Below, one piece after another: positions 48,984 through 58,508 of a stretch of DNA of 64,000 nt; positions within the stretch are counted from its first letter, which is position 1; each line of letters begins with the position of its first letter. The stretch covers positions 1 through 64,000 of the forward strand of contig NZ_CP133217.1 of assembly GCF_030930995.1 (NCBI RefSeq), written 5' to 3'. The DNA is from Thiothrix subterranea. GTDB lineage: Bacteria; Pseudomonadota; Gammaproteobacteria; Thiotrichales; Thiotrichaceae. Below the pieces are notes generated by a model. The model searched no databases and was not told where the DNA came from. It saw nothing but the letters and a program-made list of their open reading frames with translations. The translations under genes were made by a program, and so were the position numbers.

Positions 48984-50126
48984 ATGAAGGTTATCCACGT
49001 AGCCGAATCATTCGCCGCAGGTGTACTACATTTTGTTGCCCAACTGACTCATGCCATGCCGGAACATGAGCACATTGTCATTCACGGCAAGCGCCCCGAT
49101 ACGCCCAATAATTACGCAAGTCTTTTTTCTAACAAGGTAAAATTGTTAGCTTGGCACGGTGTCAGTCGCGACATTTCTCCATGGGGCGATGTATTGGCGT
49201 TGTTGCGCCTAATGCGTTTATTGAGCAAACACGATGCGGACGTTATTCATCTGCATTCTTCCAAGGCAGGATTTTTGGGGCGTATTGCGGCAAAATTGCT
49301 CTGGCAATCCGGCAAGGTTATTTATACACCACACGGGGTTGCCTTCCTGCGCCAAGACGTGACTTCACTCAAACAAACGCTGTTTATTGGCTTGGAAAAG
49401 GTTGCCAGTTTATGCAGTGGTCAGGTGATTGCGTGCTCGGCTTCGGAAGCGGCGAGCTTCCACGCCCACGGCATTGCCGCCGATTACATTAACAATGGCA
49501 TTACTTGTGCACGGCTACCGGAATCTGCTTTGAGCAAATCGGATGATGCGCCGTGCACCATTGCGGTGGTTGGCAGAATTTCTAACCAGAAAAATCCGGC
49601 GCGTTTTAATGCGATTGCACAAGCATTCGCCAATGAACCCCAATTCCGCTTTGTTTGGGTCGGCGATGGTGAATTGCGTCATTTGTTGACCGCACCGAAT
49701 ATTCGCTGCACTGGCTGGGTCAGCACCAAAGAAGTCGCGCAAGAATTGCAGATGGCTGACGTTTACTTATCCACATCATCATGGGAAGGCTTACCGTTGT
49801 CGGGGTTAGAAGCGATGTGTTATCGCTTACCGATGGTATTGAGCGAATGCACCGGGCATACCGATATTGTGCAAGATGGGCGCAATGGCTATTTGTTTCA
49901 ACATGATGACACGGCGGTATTGGCACTCAAGACGCTGGCAGGTGATGCTGCGCTGCGTGAACGGCTGGGGCGAGCCAGCCGGGAATTATTGGAACAGCAG
50001 TTTACGGTACAACAGATGGCGGATAGTTATCGGCGGGTTTATATTCAAAGTAGCAGTGAGCAGCAACCGATTGGTCATGACGCCTCAACGTTTACCGAGT
50101 TCAAAAACCCAAGCCCGAAAGTGTGA
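48984..50126 (+). CDS. family 4 glycosyltransferase (second)
   Basis: A 380-residue GT-B enzyme. MKVIHVAESFAAGVLHFVAQL and VIHLHSSKAGFLGRIAAKLLW are acceptor-domain sequences like those of WcaC/EpsF-type enzymes; IAVVGRISNQKNPARFNAI, FRFVWVGDGELRHLL and SWEGLPLSGLEAMCYRLPMVLSE form the donor site. It follows the first glycosyltransferase after 51 bp and probably shares its promoter. Sugar specificity unknown. Confidence 0.9.
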   Translation: MKVIHVAESFAAGVLHFVAQLTHAMPEHEHIVIHGKRPDTPNNYASLFSNKVKLLAWHGVSRDISPWGDVLALLRLMRLLSKHDADVIHLHSSKAGFLGRIAAKLLWQSGKVIYTPHGVAFLRQDVTSLKQTLFIGLEKVASLCSGQVIACSASEAASFHAHGIAADYINNGITCARLPESALSKSDDAPCTIAVVGRISNQKNPARFNAIAQAFANEPQFRFVWVGDGELRHLLTAPNIRCTGWVSTKEVAQELQMADVYLSTSSWEGLPLSGLEAMCYRLPMVLSECTGHTDIVQDGRNGYLFQHDDTAVLALKTLAGDAALRERLGRASRELLEQQFTVQQMADSYRRVYIQSSSEQQPIGHDASTFTEFKNPSPKV

Positions 50127-50142
50127 CGGGAAACACTGCTTA

Positions 50143-51219
50143 TTAAGCTCGAAGCAAGTTTCGTCCGAATTCAATGCCCGGCTTCTCCACGAAGCGGAAA
50201 CTCAAAGTGCTCAAAGTCCAAACTAGGCTAATCGCTATCAGTGCCGCACACAGAAAACCTGCCATGCCACCACCAGTCAGTGCTGCGATATGAGCGGGAA
50301 ACTCCAGTTTGATCAGTGCTACCATTATCATGGGATGCAGTAAATAGATGCTAAAGCTTAGTTTCCCCAAGTGACGCAACGGGAAACTTTCAAGCACAGG
50401 ATTGCGGGCATAGCAGGCCGAAAGCAGCAGCAGGCCGAATACAATCGCCCAGATGCCTCGATCAAAACCAATCTGCAACAATGCCGTGTCCAGCCGATCT
50501 GAGCTTGCCACGGTGATAGCGAGAATCATGGAGATCCCCAGCAGCAGCCACCCCAACGCAGGAGAACGAGCGAACGCCATCGCCTGCCATAGCCTGAAAC
50601 AGGTAATTCCGGCTATGAAAAAAGGCAAATGCGTTCCAAGGTTCATGTAGGCATAACTGCCAAGCCCCGCTACCGAATAAGCATTGTAGATTGAGGTGGA
50701 CAATATACAGGCCACCACGAATATAATCAGTGCTGCACGCAAACTAGGAATCAGTACGGCAAACACGGGGAACATCAAATAGAACAGCATTTCAATGCCA
50801 ATCGACCAACCCGCCCAGACAATGCTTTCATGCTGACCCGGAATCAGGCCAAATAGAAAGCTGACGTTGAGAAACAGGGTTTGGAATGAAAATGTCTTAT
50901 CCCACACCACCCAATTAGCCATAAGCCACAGAACCAGCATGGTGTAAAACAGCGGGGCAATCCTGAACAGACGACGTATGTAGAAACGGTAGATTTGTAC
51001 TCGACCAGAGAGTTTATCCGCATAACCATACGCGAGTACGAAGCCGCTGAGTGTGTAAAACAGAGGAACCCCCAGACCAAAACGGGCAGGAATGAACCCC
51101 ATCGATTCAGGCACGGGAATCTTGACCAATTCAGCCAAGTGATACAGCAGCACCATCAGGGCAGCGACCCCACGCAGTGATTCAATCGAATCGAGATGCC
51201 TTACCTGATGTTCTGCCAT
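50143..51219 (-). CDS. acyltransferase 3 family membrane protein
   Basis: A 358-residue protein with about ten membrane helices. The start LDSIESLRGVAALMVLLYHLAELVK has the R-G-x-A and conserved His of the family; FGLGVPLFYTLSGFVLAYGYADK and FYIRRLFRIAPLFYTMLVLW follow the OafA/OatA pattern. It probably O-acetylates a sugar of the exported polysaccharide. No SGNH domain is fused. It is convergent with the glycosyltransferase pair and 34 bp after the large multidomain gene. Confidence 0.92.
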   Translation of the reverse strand: MAEHQVRHLDSIESLRGVAALMVLLYHLAELVKIPVPESMGFIPARFGLGVPLFYTLSGFVLAYGYADKLSGRVQIYRFYIRRLFRIAPLFYTMLVLWLMANWVVWDKTFSFQTLFLNVSFLFGLIPGQHESIVWAGWSIGIEMLFYLMFPVFAVLIPSLRAALIIFVVACILSTSIYNAYSVAGLGSYAYMNLGTHLPFFIAGITCFRLWQAMAFARSPALGWLLLGISMILAITVASSDRLDTALLQIGFDRGIWAIVFGLLLLSACYARNPVLESFPLRHLGKLSFSIYLLHPMIMVALIKLEFPAHIAALTGGGMAGFLCAALIAISLVWTLSTLSFRFVEKPGIEFGRNLLRA

Positions 51220-51253
51220 TACATGTCCCGCTCCATCAGAAATTCACCCAGCA

Positions 51254-54200
51254 TCACAATAAAATTTCTTTTTTAAGGTAATCCAGATAATTAGCAGCTT
51301 TTAACCTAGCATTTTCAGTAACCGGGTAATGTGCTGCATACAACTGCTGAACCTTACCTATTTCTTCCAACAAAAGCTGACGGCCTTTTCCAGCAATCAC
51401 ACTGTTTTCATGCCGCCGATGGCGATTTGCTGCTGTAGGGGAATAAGCAATATTCCCTTGCGCGAGAACGTGCATATACACAACCCAATCACCAGCCTTT
51501 TGGTAAGACTTAATTTCATCAAAGTTTTCACTGAAAACCTTCTTGATGACAGCACTGTTAAATACTACCGCACTGACATTGGGGATGGTATTTAATACGG
51601 CTAGCGACGAAGCACATTCTTCATGACCATTAAGGGCATAAGCATGTTTCCATTTATCCGGGGACACGACACTCAAATAATCCTGATAGTTTTTAGCCAT
51701 AACCATGCCTTGGGCATTGATTTGCTGAGACTCGCAATAGCTTAACACAGCCTCCGCAGACACCAAGGGTGGCAAAACCGTTTGAAGAAAATTCGGATCA
51801 CTGAGATCATCCGCCTCGGCAATCCAGATATAGTCACCTTTTGCCAGAGCAATACCCTTCTGCCACTGCGCAAACACATTGCCAGAGTTCTTTTCATTAA
51901 CAACGACTTTGGCCTCAGTCTGGGTTGCCGCCAACCACTTCGAGATGGCGGGAATACTTTTATCGGTCGAAGCGTCATCCAACAAGATCAGTTCAAAGAC
52001 AGGAATAGATTGCCTGTAAATACTAGCCAGCCGCTGCTCAATGTACTGTGCATAATTGTAATTTGGCACTATCACCGAAACTTTCGGGATTGTTACACCC
52101 AACATCTCGCACAAATCAAACAAATAGGGACGAAAAGCGAAATGCTCATCCACATGATTTTGAGCAGCATCACCCAAACTCGCAGACAATGCAGCATCAT
52201 CAAGCAATTGCTTGATTGCAGATGAAAATGCCGCCACATCCAGTTCAGGCGCAACCAACCCACCAACTTTTTCGACCAAGATGGATGCGCCACCAGTACC
52301 TGCAAATGCCACCACAGGAACACCAGCGTCAAAAGACTCCAGCACGACACTGGGAAACGGGTCTTCCCGTGAAGTCAGCGCATAAACATCTGAAGCTGCA
52401 TAAAATAAGGCGGTTTCAGAATGGAAGCCAACAAAGTGAATCCGGTTTTTATAAGGGTTGGTAGCAAGCAGGGCTTCAATCTGCTCCTGCATTCCCTGCT
52501 CCCAATGCCCAACCCAGACAAAATCAACGTCCTTGCGTTGCGCCAATATTTGCAGGGCACACTCAACGAATAAATCGACCCCCTTCCTGTGGTCAGCATA
52601 GCCAACTGTCAGGACAATTTTAGTATCGGCATCCAATCCCAAACGCTCACGCAAGGTGGATCTTGCCAGCTTTTTCTCAAGCCGCCATTGATTCCTGCGG
52701 TACAAACCCTGGGGGCGAATAACCTGCTTGCCCTCATCCACTTGGGCAAATTGGGCAAACCCATCTGCAACGGTTTGCGCCGGAAATACCACGGTTTTAG
52801 CGTGTTCAGCAATTTTCTTAGTACAGTCTTCAAGATGATATTGCTGAATAACGCCCGGCAATTCATGCACCAGACAATTACTCTCTATTCCTGCATCCTG
52901 AAACACAGGAATTACACACCCGGCAACTGTGGTATTGACTATTGCTTTTGTGTAACCCCGCAGCATCAATGCATTGGCAAGCTTAACCAGTTCCCCCTCA
53001 CCCTGTGCCGGAATATCGACCTTGTGGATATTAGCAAGTGCTACAAATTCTTTTTCCAACCGCCCATCACCGAGCAACACCACTTCCACATCAAAATGTA
53101 AATCGTGCTTTAATGCTCGCACCATGCCCAGTGCCAAAAATTGTGCTCCATGCGGATGCGCATCATGCGACACCACCAAGATTTTACCGGCACTGTTAAA
53201 ACTTCCCTCGTTAGTTAAAGCGCGACGGGTCGCTTCAAGGTAAGCATAACCGTAATGCTGATCCGGTTCTAAATGCGCCCCTTCGGCCCATTCATTCCAC
53301 GCATTCACAAATACCAATCGTTCCTCGGAGTTATGCACACGTTCACAAGTATCCGCCACAGCATTGCTCAACCATTCTTGGTAATACTCTGGTGTACTAT
53401 TGATATAAATCGTGCCATTGTGCTTGCGACGTGCCGTATTATCCCAAGCGGGACAAACACTTCTAAACAGTGGGTAAGCAGGCTTTTTATAATGACGCGA
53501 ACGTTTCACAAAAGCACGCCAATCGTAAACCTTCCCCGTAAAACGCTCGTTTAACGGCTTAACCGTATCGGCTAGATTAGCTAATGGCACATTATTCGGT
53601 GGAAACTCAATCGCCGCATCAAAACCGTATTTCTTCGGATTCACTGCCTCAAAAGATTGCGTGTACGCAAGGTAGATCTCACCAATGCCATTCTGCGCAC
53701 ACCACTCACGCCAGCATTTTGTGGTGTCTTTCGCGGACGGCAACAAACTAGGCCGATACACCAACAATAATGGCTTACCATTAATGCGAATGTAGCGCTC
53801 ATCACGCATGTATTGCGCGACATATTGGATAAAGTGCAGATCATCTTCCGGCGAATGTTGCTGAGTCATTAGCAACTCACTTTCCAAACCATCCCAGCGA
53901 CGGCTCCAGTTTTCATTCGCCCAGCACAAGCAGAAGGGCAAATCGAGACTGCGATCTTTGAGGTAATTCTCGACCGGTTTTTCCAACAATAATTTGCCAC
54001 CAAACCAGTAAGTATAGAAGCAGAACCCGCCAACACCATAGAGTTTCGCCAACGCCACTTGGCGCTGCTGTACGCTTGAATTCAGCAAGTCGTAATAACC
54101 CAATTCATCCGGCACATGCGGTTGATAATGTCCTACAAATTGCGGTTGCGCGGGTTTAACGTTTGTCCATTCGGTAAAGCCTTCACCCCACCACGCATTA

Positions 54201-55450
54201 TTTTCCGCAATCGCATGAAATTGTGGGAGGTAAAATGCAATTAACTTCACCGGTACACTTTCCGGGGGAGGTACTTGCAGTAACGGCACATACGCGCCCA
54301 TTGCCAACACATTGCCGTGCGCTGGCATTAACGGCAGATCATCCCAATCATCATCGTCTTCCACAACGGCCCAACTGCGGTAAGTACGACTCCAACTCAC
54401 TAACTGCGGCGGCATAGCCTTAAATAGTTTATCTTTCAACACGGCCTTTTGCTGGGGTGAAATCGGTAATTGTTGCCACAGGTGTTTCGCCCAAACGGAA
54501 ATGACCTTACGGGTAAACTGATACGTTTTTACAACATAAGGACGCATTACCCGCAATGGTTTGGTGACTTTAAAGCTAATAGAATTCAACATACCCTCTC
54601 GTTCTGCGGCAAGGCTATTGCGCTCGATAGTAAGGCAGTCCCGCTCTGCGACAAGGTTGTTGCGTTCCATCACAAGGCTGCTAATCTGTGCATCGCGCTC
54701 TGCCATTAGCCCACGCCAAAAACGGGTAATCTCCGTATCTTCAATACGCTGTTCCAAAATTCCGCTATTTAATACCGGCAAGGCAATATCTGCATCCGAG
54801 GCTACCGCAATTAAATACATGGCATAAGGAACGCCGGGTATTTCAGGCAAATGTGCATCCGCCACTTCATAACTGCCCGTCGGGCTTAAACCGTCTTCAC
54901 ATAAAATCGCTGAGCCGTACACCACACGCTGCCCGTATACACAACGGTGCTTAAAATGCTCATCCAGCAATGCGGTAAATTCATCGCGGTACAATTCTTT
55001 AATGTGATGCGGATTAAGCGTAGCCGGTTTATCGGTGAATTCCAGCTTGTCAGGGTTGGAAATAATCAGCACACCATTAGGACGCAATACCCGCTTGATT
55101 TCATGCATCATCGCGTCGTGTTCATCGTGATGTTCGATAGTTTCAAAACTCACCACCACATCCACACTCGCATCATCCAGTGGAATAGCGGAACACGAGC
55201 CTTGCCGGTACTCCAAATTATCACGCTGATACTTGGTTTGCGCATGTATCACTGCCTCATGGGAAATATCCACACCGATAATGTCGAGCGCAGTTTGCGC
55301 CATCATTGCGCTGCCATATCCTTCACCACTGGCAATATCCAGCACGGTTTTACCCGCGACAACCTTGCTCGCCAATAAGTAACGGTGCAGATGTTCTAGT
55401 TCGATATTGCCATGCACCTCTGGCATAAAACGCTCGCCGGTAAAATCCAT
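51254..55450 (-). CDS. 1398-residue multidomain enzyme: methyltransferase, WbsX/GH99-like, GT4 and GT2
   Basis: One open frame with four modules. Residues 1-about 200: SAM methyltransferase (KTVLDIASGEGYGSAMMAQ, IGVDIS). About 245-290: short coiled coil of ERD/ERN heptads. About 395-750: WbsX/glycoside-hydrolase-99-like domain (VKLIAFYLPQFHAIAENNAWW, GEGFTEWTNVKPAQP, WANENWSRRWDG). About 765-1110: GT4 (KILVVSHDAHPHGAQFLALG, VLTVGYADHRKGVDLFVECAL, EDPFPSVVLESFDAGVPVVAF). About 1115-1390: GT2 (PKVSVIVPNYNYAQYIEQRL, ELILLDDASTDKS). It probably builds and caps an O-antigen-type repeat, like large WbdD/WbdA-style proteins. Domain borders are approximate. Confidence 0.92.
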   Translation of the reverse strand: MDFTGERFMPEVHGNIELEHLHRYLLASKVVAGKTVLDIASGEGYGSAMMAQTALDIIGVDISHEAVIHAQTKYQRDNLEYRQGSCSAIPLDDASVDVVVSFETIEHHDEHDAMMHEIKRVLRPNGVLIISNPDKLEFTDKPATLNPHHIKELYRDEFTALLDEHFKHRCVYGQRVVYGSAILCEDGLSPTGSYEVADAHLPEIPGVPYAMYLIAVASDADIALPVLNSGILEQRIEDTEITRFWRGLMAERDAQISSLVMERNNLVAERDCLTIERNSLAAEREGMLNSISFKVTKPLRVMRPYVVKTYQFTRKVISVWAKHLWQQLPISPQQKAVLKDKLFKAMPPQLVSWSRTYRSWAVVEDDDDWDDLPLMPAHGNVLAMGAYVPLLQVPPPESVPVKLIAFYLPQFHAIAENNAWWGEGFTEWTNVKPAQPQFVGHYQPHVPDELGYYDLLNSSVQQRQVALAKLYGVGGFCFYTYWFGGKLLLEKPVENYLKDRSLDLPFCLCWANENWSRRWDGLESELLMTQQHSPEDDLHFIQYVAQYMRDERYIRINGKPLLLVYRPSLLPSAKDTTKCWREWCAQNGIGEIYLAYTQSFEAVNPKKYGFDAAIEFPPNNVPLANLADTVKPLNERFTGKVYDWRAFVKRSRHYKKPAYPLFRSVCPAWDNTARRKHNGTIYINSTPEYYQEWLSNAVADTCERVHNSEERLVFVNAWNEWAEGAHLEPDQHYGYAYLEATRRALTNEGSFNSAGKILVVSHDAHPHGAQFLALGMVRALKHDLHFDVEVVLLGDGRLEKEFVALANIHKVDIPAQGEGELVKLANALMLRGYTKAIVNTTVAGCVIPVFQDAGIESNCLVHELPGVIQQYHLEDCTKKIAEHAKTVVFPAQTVADGFAQFAQVDEGKQVIRPQGLYRRNQWRLEKKLARSTLRERLGLDADTKIVLTVGYADHRKGVDLFVECALQILAQRKDVDFVWVGHWEQGMQEQIEALLATNPYKNRIHFVGFHSETALFYAASDVYALTSREDPFPSVVLESFDAGVPVVAFAGTGGASILVEKVGGLVAPELDVAAFSSAIKQLLDDAALSASLGDAAQNHVDEHFAFRPYLFDLCEMLGVTIPKVSVIVPNYNYAQYIEQRLASIYRQSIPVFELILLDDASTDKSIPAISKWLAATQTEAKVVVNEKNSGNVFAQWQKGIALAKGDYIWIAEADDLSDPNFLQTVLPPLVSAEAVLSYCESQQINAQGMVMAKNYQDYLSVVSPDKWKHAYALNGHEECASSLAVLNTIPNVSAVVFNSAVIKKVFSENFDEIKSYQKAGDWVVYMHVLAQGNIAYSPTAANRHRRHENSVIAGKGRQLLLEEIGKVQQLYAAHYPVTENARLKAANYLDYLKKEILL

Positions 55451-56701
55451 TCACTCAATCCTTAAACGCATTTTTTTCATAGGCACACCGATTAATCCCA
55501 AACAAGGTGTTTGAGCATGAACACGTACAATCATCGCGTCATGTAACCAATGATGCTGAATATGGTCTTCTTGTGTTCCCGACGCAATCGCGGGAGAAAT
55601 ACTGTAATCGCCAGAGGGTAACAGCGGCAATTGAAACTCAAAACGGGCAACCACTTCTGTACCAGCATTCAATGACAGTGCATCATCCGCATAAGCCAAA
55701 AAAGTATTATCCGAAAAGATGACCTGACCCAGCCGATCTTTAAACTCAAAACCGACAATCGGGCGCTGAATATCACGGAATACGGCACAACGAATATCAA
55801 GCATCACTGACTCACCGCCAACCACCCATGATAATGGCTCGCCTTCCTGATCTAGCAATTGCACTGCTATAATTTTCGCATCGCCTGTACCAAAGCCTGT
55901 CGGAACAGGTTTGGCATCCACACTGGTTTCTGGCTGATCCGCGACCACCCCTCTAATATCTTGGTTCGCTTCATACAGTGCGGCGAGATAATGTTCAGTA
56001 ACTTCTTTGGGTGTACCAATTTCGACAATTTTACCACTGCGCAATAACACGGCTTTACTGCACAAATTGACGATAGCAGCAGTATCATGACTCACAAACA
56101 ATACCGTACCCGTTTCCATAAACTGCCGCAGAAAACGGATACATTTTTGGGTAAAGAACGCATCACCCACGGATAAGGCTTCATCGACCACCAGAATATC
56201 GGCGTCCACATGTGCAATTACCGCGAAGGCCAAACGCACATACATGCCGCTAGAATAGGTTTTCACCGGCTGATCCATGAAATCAGGAATATCGGCAAAC
56301 GCAATAATAGCTGTCATTTTTGCATCAATTATTTCCCGTGAAAGACCATACAGAGAAGCGGCCATGTATACATTTTCACGCCCGGTAAATTCCGGGTTAA
56401 AACCAGCACCCAACTCCAATAACGCCGCGACACGCCCGTTGACTTCGATACTTCCCGTACTAGGCATCAATGTGCCACAAATCATTTGCAACAAGGTTGA
56501 CTTACCGGAGCCATTACGCCCAATAATCCCCACCGTTTCACCTTTACGCACACTAAACGACACATCCTTGACCGCCCAAAAATCCCGGTAATAGATTTTC
56601 TTCTCGCCACGCAACATTTGCAGCAAACGGTGATGCGGCTTGTCATACAGGCGGTAATTCTTGCCAACCCCTTCCACTTTAATCGCGAACTCAGAGGACA
56701 T
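55451..56701 (-). CDS. wzt: polysaccharide ABC exporter ATPase (Wzt-like, with C-terminal substrate-binding domain)
   Basis: A 416-residue protein. Walker A GIIGRNGSGKSTLLQM, the signature-like YSSGMYVRLAFA and Walker B ADILVVDEALSVGD mark the ATPase (about 1-235). The C-terminal Wzt_C domain (about 265-416, with DIRCAVFRDIQRPIVGFEFKDRLGQVIFSDNT) binds the polysaccharide and gives specificity. ATG 56701 is chosen because the ATPase domain starts there (MSSEFAIKVEGVGKNYRLYD) and it overlaps the permease gene by 11 bp; the frame is open further up to 56788. Acts with the permease at 56691. Confidence 0.93.
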   Translation of the reverse strand: MSSEFAIKVEGVGKNYRLYDKPHHRLLQMLRGEKKIYYRDFWAVKDVSFSVRKGETVGIIGRNGSGKSTLLQMICGTLMPSTGSIEVNGRVAALLELGAGFNPEFTGRENVYMAASLYGLSREIIDAKMTAIIAFADIPDFMDQPVKTYSSGMYVRLAFAVIAHVDADILVVDEALSVGDAFFTQKCIRFLRQFMETGTVLFVSHDTAAIVNLCSKAVLLRSGKIVEIGTPKEVTEHYLAALYEANQDIRGVVADQPETSVDAKPVPTGFGTGDAKIIAVQLLDQEGEPLSWVVGGESVMLDIRCAVFRDIQRPIVGFEFKDRLGQVIFSDNTFLAYADDALSLNAGTEVVARFEFQLPLLPSGDYSISPAIASGTQEDHIQHHWLHDAMIVRVHAQTPCLGLIGVPMKKMRLRIE

Positions 56702-57521
56702 CCGCAAACCCTCCTCTGGTTTTCTGGAACCACACAAACCCCAGCCAAGCGACCAAACACGCCACCGCACTGTACAGCAGCAAACCACCCCAATCCGGCG
56801 CGTTGCCCCAGATCACCAGTTGCCGCGTTTGCTCAATCATAAACGTCAAAGGATTCAGCAAGAGCACGGTTTGGAAATGTTCGGGCAATCTAGACAAGGG
56901 GTAAAACACCGGACTCATAAACAGCAACACCGTCGTCAACAAGCCGGTAATTTGCGCCACATCACGCACATACACCCCCAGCGCCGCTAAAAACCAACTA
57001 ATCCCCATAATGCCCATGACAAAAGGCAGCCACACCAATGGCAACAACAGCACCGTCCAAGGCACATGCTGCATCAACAAAAGCTCGGCTATCAGCAACA
57101 CCAACAAGCTGATACCCGTATGAAATAACGCCGACACCAACGTGACCCACGGCAATATTTCCAAGGGAAACACCACTTTTTTCACATAATTGGCATTGGA
57201 TAAAATCAAACCGGGCGCACGATTCACACATTCCGCCAACAAACCGTGTACCACCAACCCCGCGAACAAAATGACCGCGAAACTCCCCCGACTTTCACCG
57301 GTATCCACGCCCCAACGTGATTCAAACACCACGCTAAATACAAAGGTGTAGACCGCCAACATAAACAGCGGGTTAAAAAACGACCAAGCCATCCCAATCA
57401 TGGAACCACGGTAACGCCCTAACACATCGCGTTTACTCATTTGCCAAATAAGCTGACGGTTACGCCACACCGAACCCAGCATGGCAAGGGGACTAAGCGG
57501 AAGAGGCTGATAAAGCTGCAT
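56691..57521 (-). CDS. wzm: polysaccharide ABC exporter permease (Wzm-like, ABC-2)
   Basis: A 276-residue membrane protein with six predicted helices. NRQLIWQMSKRDVLGRYRGSMIGMAWSFFNPLFMLAVYTFVF is the typical ABC-2 polysaccharide permease start; FPLEILPWVTLVSALFHT and NPLTFMIEQTRQLVIWG are also characteristic. It exports lipid-linked polysaccharide with Wzt. Confidence 0.93.
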   Translation of the reverse strand: MQLYQPLPLSPLAMLGSVWRNRQLIWQMSKRDVLGRYRGSMIGMAWSFFNPLFMLAVYTFVFSVVFESRWGVDTGESRGSFAVILFAGLVVHGLLAECVNRAPGLILSNANYVKKVVFPLEILPWVTLVSALFHTGISLLVLLIAELLLMQHVPWTVLLLPLVWLPFVMGIMGISWFLAALGVYVRDVAQITGLLTTVLLFMSPVFYPLSRLPEHFQTVLLLNPLTFMIEQTRQLVIWGNAPDWGGLLLYSAVACLVAWLGFVWFQKTRGGFADVL

Positions 57522-57530
57522 AAATAATTT

Positions 57531-58460
57531 TCAAATCTTTTTTAAAATAGCGGCGGCAATGAGTCCCAAGTGACTCCCCAACGGCTCGCGATAAATACCG
57601 GATTGCCAGAAACCCAGCAAGCGGGGCACTAACCAGCGGTTTCGCGCCAACATAAACCTGTCCAGTATCACGCGATTGGCGGGGCTAAGTTTAGCACGCA
57701 TCGCTTGTAACGCCTGCATTTGCCGCTCATTACCGGCACGAAACGTACCTTGCCACACCTCGCGAATCGTGCGCAACCGCACCAACCGCGCCAACCAGTG
57801 CGTTTTCATCCCGACCAGATTGCCACCGTGCTGACGGTAACGCACACTGGGGTATGCATCATAAAACACCTGTCCACCCGCACCACTCACCAACAAATAC
57901 AACCACCAATCATGCGCCACTACTGTCACTTCACTTCCGGCCGCGCGTAACAAGGCGATAGCAGCGTGATTAAATACCATCGTATTCCCACAGGCGATAT
58001 TTTGCGTGAGTGCATGAGCAAATCCCGGTGGGCGGGTAAACGGCGCAGACAACCCCAATTCACCATTATTCGCATCCACCAACCGTGTACGCGAACCATA
58101 CAGCGCCGGAATATCCGCTGGCACTGCTTGCAAGCAATCCAGCGCCCGCTGGAGTTTATCCGCCTCCCACACATCATCTTGGTCGCAAAAAGCATAATAA
58201 TCCGCCTGAATTTCGTCACGGCAACAGAGCGATAAAAAGTTAGCCACAAATCCTCGTGCTTCACCTTGCACAATAGATAAGCGCCCCTTGAGCCATTTTG
58301 ACCTATACTCAGTCAGAATTGAGGGAGTATCATCTCGCGAGCCGTCATCCGATGCCCACATACGCCAGTGCGGGTAAGTCTGGGTAGCCACTGATTCCAG
58401 TTGCTCACTCAAGTAACGCTGACCATTATAGGTACAGAGCAGGATAGCAACCGCTGGCAT
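57531..58460 (-). CDS. family 2 glycosyltransferase
   Basis: A 309-residue GT-A enzyme. PAVAILLCTYNGQRYLSEQLESVATQTYPHWRMWASDDGSRDDT is the GT2 nucleotide-sugar fold, and YAFCDQDDVWEADKL contains the metal-binding DQDD. The end SPANRVILDRFMLARNRWLVPRLLGFW matches alpha-L-Rha-type transferases. ATG 58460 begins the fold and has GAAG upstream; an upstream start at 58496 is less likely. It precedes wzm by 9 bp and ends the minus-strand export operon at its 5' side. Confidence 0.92.
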   Translation of the reverse strand: MPAVAILLCTYNGQRYLSEQLESVATQTYPHWRMWASDDGSRDDTPSILTEYRSKWLKGRLSIVQGEARGFVANFLSLCCRDEIQADYYAFCDQDDVWEADKLQRALDCLQAVPADIPALYGSRTRLVDANNGELGLSAPFTRPPGFAHALTQNIACGNTMVFNHAAIALLRAAGSEVTVVAHDWWLYLLVSGAGGQVFYDAYPSVRYRQHGGNLVGMKTHWLARLVRLRTIREVWQGTFRAGNERQMQALQAMRAKLSPANRVILDRFMLARNRWLVPRLLGFWQSGIYREPLGSHLGLIAAAILKKI

Positions 58461-58508
58461 GGCACTTCTGTTCAAGATGCAATAACTTCTTTTCACTATA
58501 AAAAACGC

